Of a stretch of 20,089 nucleotides of DNA, positions 13,601 through 19,535 are shown one piece after another. Position 1 is the first letter of the stretch, and each line of letters starts with the position of its first letter. The stretch covers positions 1 to 20,089 of the forward strand of contig JBEQBT010000030.1 in the NCBI GenBank assembly GCA_041639705.1, read 5' to 3'. A model generated the notes under the pieces. It worked only from the letters and a program-made list of their open reading frames with translations. It searched no databases and was not told where the DNA came from. The DNA is from JARDZI01 sp041639705. Lineage in GTDB: Bacteria > Bacillota > Clostridia > Clostridiales > Caloramatoraceae. Position numbers and translations under genes: made by a program.

Positions 13601-15034
13601 GACTTGAACTTTTCAGGAGAATATCAGTCAAAGGCACATAAATATACTGAAGTTATCTTTGGAAAGGGCACAACCTTTAAGGCAGGAACCATAGGCACCA
13701 TAGCAGATAAAACAGCCTTTGGCTATGTGAAAAAGTATTGTGAGGAAAAAAACCTTACAGTAAACAAGGCAGAAATCGTTAGAATCTCAAGGGGATGTAC
13801 AGGTATAAAAAGAACCTCAGGACAGCATCCCGGTGGAATTATAGTTGTACCTAAGGGTCGTGAAATCTTTGAGTTTTGCCCCGTACAGCATCCTGCAGAT
13901 GATCCTAATTCAGATATTATAACAACACATTTTGACTATCACTCCATTGACCAGAATTTATTGAAGCTGGATATACTGGGTCATGATGATCCGACAGTCA
14001 TAAGAATGCTGCAGGATATAACCGGAGTGGATCCCCTGACGATACCAATGGATGATAGGAAGGTCATGTCTATATTTTCATCCACTGATGCTCTGGGAGT
14101 AACACCACAGCAGATAAATTCCAAGGTAGGAACCTTCGGCATTCCTGAGTTTGGTACCAAGTTCGTAAGGGGAATGCTTTTAGACACAATGCCCAAAGCC
14201 TTTACAGATTTAATATGTATATCAGGACTTTCTCACGGTAATGATGTGTGGGTGGGAAATGCAAAGGACTTAATTGATCAGGGAATAGTTACCTTAAGTG
14301 AGGCAGTATGTACCAGGGATGATATTATGATTTATCTTATCAAAAAAGGCCTGCCCCCAAACACTGCCTTTAAGATAATGGAGACGATACGTAAGGGAAA
14401 AGCCCTTAAGGACCCAAAATGGCCAGACTATGAGGCTCAAATGAGGGAGTGCAATGTGCCAGAATGGTACATAGATTCCTGCAAGAAGATAAAATACATG
14501 TTTCCTAAGGCCCATGCTGCAGCCTATGTAATGATGGCCTTCAGAATAGCCTGGTTTAAGGTTAATATACCTAAGGCCTATTACGCAGCATACTTCACTA
14601 TCAGAGCAAAGGCCTTTGATGCAGAATTTATGATATTCGGAAAAGAAAAGGTTAAGGAAAAGATGAAGGAAATTGAAGCCATGGGCAATCAAGCCGGCCC
14701 TAAGGATAAGGATATGTATGATGACCTGGAATTGGTTTATGAAATGTACGAGAGGGACATTAAATTTCTGCCCATTGATTTATATAAATCCCATGCAACC
14801 AAATTCTTGGTAGAGGAGGATGGCTTAAGGCCCCCAATAAACAGTATAGCCGGCATGGGACCTATAGCGGCGGAAGGTATATTTAGTGCAGCCCAGGAAA
14901 AGCCCTTCAACTCCATAGAGGATGTAAGGAAACGTGCTAAAATCGGGAATGCCACTATAGATTTACTTAAAAAGTTTGGCTGCCTAAATGGTCTTCAGGA
15001 AAGTGATCAAATGTGCTTTTTTGATGCAGTTTAG
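10694..15034 (+). CDS. polC: DNA polymerase III PolC, Gram-positive replicase
   Basis: This 1446-residue protein is close in size to Bacillus subtilis PolC (1437). It is the essential replicative polymerase with built-in proofreading. Order of domains: N-terminal domains (~1-210); an OB fold (~225-320, INITDITPDEG-like to SITCKSFL); the first half of PHP with VELHMHTQMSQMDAM at ~337; an inserted DEDDh 3'-5' exonuclease starting YCVLDLETTGFS at ~425 with the later VAHNASFDVGFLKHN and HRALDDVDTT; then the rest of PHP. The polymerase core includes the zinc-binding CPGCKYSDF and CPVCGEKL (~914-950) and the catalytic PDIDLNFSGEYQ (~968). The C-terminal part has a helix-hairpin-helix-like INSIAGMGPIAAEGI. 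A weak GAAGAGGG precedes the ATG. A terminator follows at 15183. It is intact, despite the decay around it, as expected for an essential gene. Confidence 0.97.
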   Translation: MKRINEIFSDYEAGDNINTAIVEEVVLRKGTKTLEMKISTDKYIEAGELESLNMFIRERFSLEDSKITVEHAPGRSKKPMGEELKNIVLTLADKYPALKAVLNNSEIEVTGNTINFNFKVLVSDILKSMDYDKKINKDLRNLYGTEYKINFVDKVSPEELIKQQEGTHESEILFTKKEIKELPGNYESELPRPAAEKKQGIKAETNGKKSDPFLIFGRSTKIKESIIKITDITPDEGRIAIEGEISNIEAKELKSGKTLVSFDIYDGSSSITCKSFLKPEENGEVLSRLEKAKAVRLAGNASYSNFSGEIEIIANTIIETEGRKKAKRQDNAEAKRVELHMHTQMSQMDAMNSATDLIKRAMSWGMKSIAITDHGVVQAFPEAHKLLGRDNPNMKIIYGVEAYLAPDKKPSVTNPKGQSIDTTYCVLDLETTGFSAATEKITEIGIMKLEGGKVIDQFSCFVNPEKPISPRVVEVTNITDDMVRDAETIDKVFPKMLDFINGSVLVAHNASFDVGFLKHNARVLGYEFDFTYLDTLSLAQELFPDFKTYKLGRIAKNLGIKVEVAHRALDDVDTTVKMFNVMLEKLKERGAKTLEDIDKYGSDEESKKEEYKKLRTYHAIIFAKDYVGLKNLYKLVSYSNLDYFYKKPRILKSLYKVYSEGLIIGSACSEGELYQAILLGKSDEEIEAIAEEYDYLEIQPLENNNYLVRTEQVPDREYLKGINRKIVALGEKLNKPVVATGDVHFMDPEDEIYRRILEAGQGFKDADNQAPLYLRTTEEMLAEFSYLGAKKAYEVVVTNTNMISDMCQQISPISLEKATPHIEGCEHTIKDIAYRKAHELYGDPLPELVQQRVDRELDSIIKNGFSVMYIIAQKLVWKSNEDGYLVGSRGSVGSSVVAYLTGITEVNALQPHYRCPGCKYSDFTDYGYKNGFDLPDKLCPVCGEKLAKDGIDIPFETFLGFNGDKEPDIDLNFSGEYQSKAHKYTEVIFGKGTTFKAGTIGTIADKTAFGYVKKYCEEKNLTVNKAEIVRISRGCTGIKRTSGQHPGGIIVVPKGREIFEFCPVQHPADDPNSDIITTHFDYHSIDQNLLKLDILGHDDPTVIRMLQDITGVDPLTIPMDDRKVMSIFSSTDALGVTPQQINSKVGTFGIPEFGTKFVRGMLLDTMPKAFTDLICISGLSHGNDVWVGNAKDLIDQGIVTLSEAVCTRDDIMIYLIKKGLPPNTAFKIMETIRKGKALKDPKWPDYEAQMRECNVPEWYIDSCKKIKYMFPKAHAAAYVMMAFRIAWFKVNIPKAYYAAYFTIRAKAFDAEFMIFGKEKVKEKMKEIEAMGNQAGPKDKDMYDDLELVYEMYERDIKFLPIDLYKSHATKFLVEEDGLRPPINSIAGMGPIAAEGIFSAAQEKPFNSIEDVRKRAKIGNATIDLLKKFGCLNGLQESDQMCFFDAV

Positions 15035-15053
15035 GGAGTGGAGGTCAGTCAGG

Positions 15054-15132
15054 CACTGTCATCCTGAGCATAGCGAAGGATCTTACCCTATGGTGCCTAT
15101 TAAGATTCTTCACTGCGTTCAGAATGACAGTG
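15054..15132. repeat. dispersed GTCATyCTGAG...GAAGrATCTTA palindromic repeat
   Basis: CACTGTCATCCTGAGCATAG, then CGAAGGATCTTA (15054-15085), faces its near complement at 15101-15132. Of 32 positions 26 pair, three more can form G-T pairs, and all differences are transitions. The core TCATTCTGAGCGnAGCGAAG then AATCT is a widespread repeat in many bacterial genomes. It may serve as a transcript end structure, but no T-run follows. Confidence 0.8.
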
Positions 15133-15182
15133 ATTGTAGTCATACTAGCAATGACAGTCAAGAATAGGATAATAAGCAAAGC

Positions 15183-15212
15183 AGCCCTGGGAATGTTCCT
15201 GGGGCTTATTTT
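15183..15212 (+). terminator. intrinsic terminator after polC
   Basis: AGCCCTGGG (15183-15191) pairs with CCTGGGGCT (15198-15206), nine pairs including two G-T, around the loop AATGTT. TATTTTG follows. An outer AATAAGC/GCTTATT pair (15171-15177/15204-15210) is an alternative. Confidence 0.65.
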
Positions 15213-15317
15213 GTGTCATGGGGCCTAGTTTAAGTTTTAAAATCAAAAATACAAACATATTTTAAATTAGCTATTATCTTTAAATGAAAGTATTTTTGAT
15301 GAAAGGTAAAATTTAGT

Positions 15318-15758
15318 ATGAAGAATATTAATATAAAAAAGTTTTTTATAAGTAAGGCAACTGAAGATATTATTATTTTTATAGCTTCAATTATACTGAT
15401 ATATTTACTTGCCTCAATATACTTCACTGATCATTTCTTTTTTAATACTGTAATAAACGGAGTAGATGTCTCATTAAAAGCATATGAAGAGGTAGAGGAT
15501 ATAATTAGAAGTTATATTAAAGATTATAAGCTACAGTTAATAGAAAGAAATGGAGAAATAGAAGAAATAACAGGACAAGATATAGGGATGCAATACAATG
15601 AAAAAAATAGTATCTCTAAAATTTATCATTTGCAAAATTCATTTAAATGGATAAATCCATTATTTAAGAGTCAAAAATATTATGCAGATGATTTATCAAT
15701 TTCTAAGACTCCACCTTCTATAAGGTGGAGTTTCCACTTTTTGCTTCAGGTGGGGTAG
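15318..15758 (+). pseudogene. L,D-transpeptidase-type cell-wall protein, N-terminal fragment
   Basis: The 146-codon frame starts with a charged N-terminus and one transmembrane segment (DIIIFIASIILIYLLASIYF, ~17-36). It continues with FNTVINGVDVSLKAYEEVED, YKLQLIERNGEIEEITGQDI and an FKWINPLF then SQKYYADDLSIS segment. This is the layout of YkuD-family proteins with a PG_binding_4 domain, or of YoaR/VanW-like proteins, anchored in the membrane with a wall-binding domain outside. The catalytic YkuD domain, with its HxnSHGC motif and hundreds of residues, is absent. From codon ~131 the frame enters a transposon-end-like sequence (KTPPSIRWSFHF onward), so the gene was truncated by insertion plus deletion. 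No continuation is recognisable beyond 15806. Confidence 0.65.
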
Positions 15759-15806
15759 AGTCCCCACCTGAAGTCTCGATGTTCAGCTTTAGCTGAACGA
15801 GTTCAC
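15708..15806 (+). mobile_element. IS605-like right end with three hairpins (element interior lost)
   Basis: Three perfect hairpins follow each other. The first is ACTCCACCTT/AAGGTGGAGT (15708-15717/15722-15731). The second is CTTCAGGTGGGG/CCCCACCTGAAG (15744-15755/15762-15773). The third is GTTCAGCT/AGCTGAAC (15781-15788/15791-15798), ending GAGTTCAC at 15806. Strings of such hairpins closing with a GTTCAGC..GCTGAACnAGTTCAC motif are, from memory, typical of the right ends of Clostridia IS200/IS605 elements. There they overlap the 3' part of the TnpB guide RNA. No tnpA or tnpB is present. It abuts the truncated transpeptidase-like gene. Confidence 0.5.
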
Positions 15807-15942
15807 TTGTTTATAATAAAGATAACTTGGACCTCGATTGTATATTGCTACTAACATATACCAGCCACCTCATGAGTTCACATTTCGGTATGTATAAAAT
15901 GTACGCGTTTTTAGATTATTGAGTATATTTTAAACATTAATT

Positions 15943-16019
15943 GTTGATAATGATAAATATTAATGTTAGAATTAAGTAGTAAGGGTACGCTATAACAAAT
16001 AAGTGCGTACATTATCAAC
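15943..16019. promoter_or_regulatory. nested inverted repeats upstream of the AbiEi-like gene
   Basis: GTTGATAATG (15943-15952) pairs exactly with CATTATCAAC (16010-16019). Within that, GTACGC (15985-15990) pairs with GCGTAC (16005-16010). The right copies end 11 bases before the start codon. AbiEi antitoxins bind inverted repeats in their own promoters, so these are candidate operators. The stretch 15807-15942 shows nothing else I recognise. Confidence 0.5.
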
Positions 16020-16030
16020 GGAGTGATAGT

Positions 16031-16630
16031 ATGGATAATATAAATGAGATCAAAGAGATTTTTTTACAGAATAATGGATTTGCAAAAACTTCAGATATAA
16101 CAAGTAAAGGAATTCATAACAGAGTTCTTGACAGGCTTGTTAAAGAAGGTAAAATATTAAAACTAAAAAGGGGTATATATCAATGGGTTGAAGATTGTGA
16201 AAAGGATGAACTTGCAATTTTAAAAGCACTTTTGCCAGAATCAATTCTATGTATGGATAGTGCACTCTATCATTATGGTTATACAGACAGAACCCCAGAT
16301 TGTTATCATATAGCATTGGATAGAAATTGTAACAAAAATAAGCTTAGGTTTGATTATCCATATATTAAACCATACTTCTTAATAAAAAAATATCTTGAAA
16401 TTGGTGTCGATGAGATTATGGTAAATGGAACAAAGATTAGTATATTTGATAAGGAAAGAACCATATGCGACATACTAAGATACTCCAATAAAATGGACAA
16501 AGAAATACTGAATAAAGCAATACAATCTTATATAAGAGATAACTCCAGGAACTTGGGAAAGCTTGTAGAGTATTCAAAAAAACTTCGAGTATATAGTAAA
16601 GTGCAAATTTGGATAGGGATGTGGCTATAA
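16031..16630 (+). CDS. AbiEi-family antitoxin-like transcriptional regulator, without its toxin
   Basis: This 199-residue protein matches the AbiEi family (type IV abortive-infection antitoxins). A short N-terminal winged-helix domain (EIFLQNNGFAKTSDITSKGI, then LKRGIYQWVE, ~1-57) is followed by the AbiEi core: LCMDSALYHYGYTD, YHIALDR, ISIFDKERTICDILRY, and the usual KLRVYSKVQIWIGMWL end. In complete systems AbiEi represses the operon and neutralises AbiEii, a nucleotidyltransferase that modifies tRNA acceptor ends. AbiEii normally follows within a few bases. Here an ATG overlaps the region just after the stop, but it opens only an 18-codon frame, and a hairpin and a broken nitroreductase follow. 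The gene is therefore an orphan regulator, or the toxin was lost. GGAGTGATAGT before the ATG serves as ribosome site. Confidence 0.8.
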   Translation: MDNINEIKEIFLQNNGFAKTSDITSKGIHNRVLDRLVKEGKILKLKRGIYQWVEDCEKDELAILKALLPESILCMDSALYHYGYTDRTPDCYHIALDRNCNKNKLRFDYPYIKPYFLIKKYLEIGVDEIMVNGTKISIFDKERTICDILRYSNKMDKEILNKAIQSYIRDNSRNLGKLVEYSKKLRVYSKVQIWIGMWL

Positions 16631-16633
16631 TGA

Positions 16634-16673
16634 GTGCCACAGGATGTGAGTTGTCTGGCACCTCACATCCTGG
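16634..16673. repeat. overlapping alternative hairpins after the AbiEi-like gene
   Basis: AGGATGTGAG (16641-16650) pairs with CTCACATCCT (16662-16671). Separately GTGCCA (16634-16639) pairs with TGGCAC (16656-16661), and the two helices compete. No T-run follows. It could be a REP-type unit or an attenuator-like structure occupying the place expected for the toxin gene. Confidence 0.6.
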
Positions 16674-16721
16674 TAGTATAAAATAATTATATCGATTTAG
16701 AATGAAGGGAAGGATCAACAG

Positions 16722-17089
16722 ATGGATGTACTTGATGCAATTTTTACACGCAGGTGTATAAGAAAATTTACAGGGGAGCAGGTTAGTGAAGAGTATTTAA
16801 AAATTATTTTAAAAGCAGGTTTTTCTGCACCATCGGCACATAATTGCAGACCACAACATTTTGTTGTTGTAAGAGAAAAATCAACTCTTGAAAGTATAGC
16901 CAGTTTTCATCCCTATGGGAAAATGCTACCTGGCGCAGGGGTGCGGAATAATAGTATGTGGAGATAGTGAAAGGCAAAATACCACAGGGTTTTTAGTTGA
17001 GGATTGTTCAGCCTCAATACAAAACATGCTTCTGGCAGCCCATGGCCTTGGACTTGGAGCAGTATGGTGCGGACTTTGACAGAATGAGG
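16722..17089 (+). pseudogene. nitroreductase-family gene, frameshifted and truncated
   Basis: The first frame (MDVLDAIFTRRCIRKFTGEQ, then FSAPSAHNCRPQHFVVVREK) is the N-terminus of an FMN-dependent nitroreductase, including the RRxIRKF phosphate-contacting motif. It goes out of frame near 16940 and stops at 16967. The expected sequence resumes in another frame (CGIIVCGDSERQNTTGFLVE, then DCSASIQNMLLAAHGLGLGA and VWCGL) and meets a TGA at 17077-17079 where a Tyr codon is usual. Homology ends at 17089, exactly where miniature element 2 begins. About 50 to 60 C-terminal residues are missing. Two independent lesions plus truncation make this a real pseudogene rather than a read error. A GAAGGGAAGGA precedes the ATG. 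Confidence 0.88.
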
Positions 17090-17149
17090 AATGGCAGCCA
17101 TATGACTTATTACTTTTGCATGAATAAGTAATAACTCATATGGCTGCCA
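17090..17149. mobile_element. RAYT-derived miniature element 2 (60 bp)
   Basis: AATGGCAGCCATATGACTTA with TTACTTTT is joined through CA to TGAATAAGTAATAACTCATA with TGGCTGCCA. The right half is identical to 9899-9929 and still includes the transposase's final GAA and TAA codons, which serve no purpose here. It is therefore an internal-deletion derivative of a RAYT element. It follows the truncated nitroreductase, and the ribosome site of the molybdoenzyme gene begins 4 bases after it. Confidence 0.92.
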
Positions 17150-17167
17150 CTCGAAAGGAGCGCAACG

Positions 17168-19390
17168 ATGGAAAAGATATTTTTTACATCGGGAATAAAT
17201 AACTGCGGTGGAAGATGCATAATTAAAGCCCATGTTCGGGATGGAAAAATAGTTAAACTATCTACTGACACCAGCAATGGGGAGGATGGTCTTGCCCCAC
17301 TTACCTATTGTGCAAAGGGCATGGCATATGTTGAGACTTTTTTGAATGATAATCGATTAAAATACCCAATGAAAAAAATCGGAAAAAGGGGAGAAGGGAA
17401 ATTCGCAAGAATAACCTGGGAGGAAGCTATAGATACAATCATAACCGAGTGGAAAAGAATAAAAAGCACCTATGGTGTACAATCCAGATATGTAAATTAT
17501 GCAACAGGAATCAAGGGATTAATGAGGGGAAATGCCCTAGCAAAAAGATTACTTGCCCTAGACGGTGGATTCCTTGACAGTTACGGCAGCTACAGTACAG
17601 CATGTACAAGCTTTGCTACTCCCTATACCTATGGAACTAATCTTACAGGGAACACACTGGAGGATTGGACCAATTCAAAGCTAATCATCCTCTGGGGGCA
17701 TAATCCTGCTGAAACTAGGTTTGGCACTACATTGTATTTTTTGAAAAAAGCAAAGGATGCAGGAGTAAAAATCATAGTTGTTGATCCTCGCTTTACGGAT
17801 ACTGCAAGAGGCTTTGCAGATGAGTGGATTGGATTAAGACCGGGAACAGACAGTGCCCTTATGGATGGTATGGCCTATACAATTTACACAGAGGGTCTGC
17901 AGGATCAGGTATTTATGGATAAATACTGTATTGGCTTTGACAGTGAACATATGCCAGAGGGAATAGAGGGAAAGGAAAGCTACATTTCATATATATTAGG
18001 TGAAAAGGACAGCATCAAGAAAACCCCTAAGTGGGCGGAAAGAATCACAGGTGTTAGGTCAGAAGTTATTATAAATTTGGCAAGGGAATATGCAACAAGT
18101 AAACCTGCTGCACTAATTCAGGGATGGGGACCTCAGCGTCATGCTAATGGAGAACAATCTGTAAGGAGCGGCACCATGCTGGCATGTCTTACCGGAAATG
18201 TTGGCATATCCGGTGGCTGGGCCAGCGGCTTTGGGGCAGTAAATCGTCATAGGGATCCAGTTTTTCCAATTCCTCAAAATCCTTACAAGGGCAAAATTCC
18301 CACATTTCTATGGACGGATGCAATAACCAGGGGCACTGAAATGACATCTGATTTAGATGGGATAACTGGAGTAGACAAACTGGATAGCAAAATTAAGATG
18401 ATTATTAATATTGCCGGAAATACACTAATAAATCAGCATTCTGATATAAACAGGACAATGGAGATTTTAATTGATACCTCAAAATGCGAGTTTATTTTAT
18501 GTTCAGATCTGTTTATGACCCCTAGTGCAAGGTTTGCAGATATACTGCTTCCTGGAACATCAATGTTTGAGGGAGAAAATATTACAATGCCGTCGGAATA
18601 TGGTGATTTTCTGCTATTTAACCAGAGTGTTATTGAACCTCTTTATGAATGCCGCTTTGAATATGATTGGCTGCGGGAGGTTGCTGAGGGCTTGGGTATA
18701 AGGGCAGCCTTTACAGAAGGACATGAAACTGTTCATGAATGGCTGAAAAGTATATATGAGGCTTTAAAATTACACGAGAGGGAGCTGCCAGAATTTGAAG
18801 CTTTCGCAGCTGAGGGAGGATATAAATACAAAAATAACCCAACTATAATTGCCTTTAAAAAACAAATAGAGGATCCGGAAAATAATCCCTTTCCTACTCC
18901 CTCAGGAAAGATTGAAATTTTCTCAGAAAGCATATACAGAATGAACCAACCCTTGGATATTCCTGCAGTTCCCAAATATGTTTCAACCTTTGAAGGCGTG
19001 GATGATCCATTAAGGGAAAAGTATCCACTGCAGCTGATAGGGTATCATACCAAAAGACGTGCCCATTCAACCCATGATAATAATAAAAAATTAGAAAAAA
19101 TTGATAAACAGCAAATATGGATCAATGTGAAGGATGCAAAGGAGCGCAATATTGAGGATGGAGACATGGTGGAGGTGTGGAATGATCGTGGCAAAATACA
19201 CATTCCAGCCTATGTTACTACAAGAATAATTGAAGGCGTTGCTGCAATATCAGAGGGGGCATGGTTTACACCTGGAGATGATGGGATTGATAAAAGGGGG
19301 TCAATCAATGTGTTAACAACATCAAGGCCAACAGCATTGGCAAAGGGAAATCCACAGCATTCTAATTTGGTGGAGGTAAGGTTGGTATAA
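17168..19390 (+). CDS. molybdopterin-dependent oxidoreductase (DMSO reductase family, DmsA-like)
   Basis: This 740-residue catalytic subunit of the DMSO-reductase superfamily holds a bis-pterin molybdenum or tungsten cofactor. The N-terminal Fe-S region reads FTSGINNCGGRCIIKAHVRD then YCAKGMAY. Cys13, Cys17 and Cys48 match three of the four DmsA ligands (C-x3-C-x3-C-x~32-C), but the first is Gly9. The molybdenum region YGSYSTAC (139-146) offers Ser143 as the metal ligand, as in DmsA. Cofactor-binding segments LIILWGHNPAETRFGT and IIVVDPRFTDTA follow. The C-terminal pterin-binding barrel starts near residue 618 (LQLIGYHTKRRAHSTHDNN). AAAGGAG (17154-17160) sets the start. There is no Tat signal, so the enzyme is cytoplasmic. 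No DmsB-like Fe-S subunit or membrane anchor follows within the window. The substrate is unknown, and its promoter region has been replaced by miniature element 2. Confidence 0.88.
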   Translation: MEKIFFTSGINNCGGRCIIKAHVRDGKIVKLSTDTSNGEDGLAPLTYCAKGMAYVETFLNDNRLKYPMKKIGKRGEGKFARITWEEAIDTIITEWKRIKSTYGVQSRYVNYATGIKGLMRGNALAKRLLALDGGFLDSYGSYSTACTSFATPYTYGTNLTGNTLEDWTNSKLIILWGHNPAETRFGTTLYFLKKAKDAGVKIIVVDPRFTDTARGFADEWIGLRPGTDSALMDGMAYTIYTEGLQDQVFMDKYCIGFDSEHMPEGIEGKESYISYILGEKDSIKKTPKWAERITGVRSEVIINLAREYATSKPAALIQGWGPQRHANGEQSVRSGTMLACLTGNVGISGGWASGFGAVNRHRDPVFPIPQNPYKGKIPTFLWTDAITRGTEMTSDLDGITGVDKLDSKIKMIINIAGNTLINQHSDINRTMEILIDTSKCEFILCSDLFMTPSARFADILLPGTSMFEGENITMPSEYGDFLLFNQSVIEPLYECRFEYDWLREVAEGLGIRAAFTEGHETVHEWLKSIYEALKLHERELPEFEAFAAEGGYKYKNNPTIIAFKKQIEDPENNPFPTPSGKIEIFSESIYRMNQPLDIPAVPKYVSTFEGVDDPLREKYPLQLIGYHTKRRAHSTHDNNKKLEKIDKQQIWINVKDAKERNIEDGDMVEVWNDRGKIHIPAYVTTRIIEGVAAISEGAWFTPGDDGIDKRGSINVLTTSRPTALAKGNPQHSNLVEVRLV

Positions 19391-19535
19391 TGTAATAGTA
19401 TGATATGGCTTAACTCACTAAAGGCATTTCTTGCTATGAATGTTATAAAGTATATTTGGAGCTTTTCTAAAAATCTAATTATAAAACAAAGTAAATTATT
19501 AAATGGGAGTAATTTACCAAAGGGGGTTTGTCAAT

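Noticed and set aside
15230..15427. Minus-strand frame opposite the transpeptidase-like gene
   Set aside because: It is an AT-rich shadow of the plus-strand membrane segment, with no family resemblance.
16631..16687. Short frame after the AbiEi gene as an AbiEii toxin
   Set aside because: Only 18 codons, no nucleotidyltransferase motif, and mostly made of the hairpin repeat.
8966..17149. CRISPR-like array from the repeated CATATGGCTGCC units
   Set aside because: The copies are paired ends of transposon-type elements kilobases apart, not regularly spaced repeats with spacers, and there are no cas genes.
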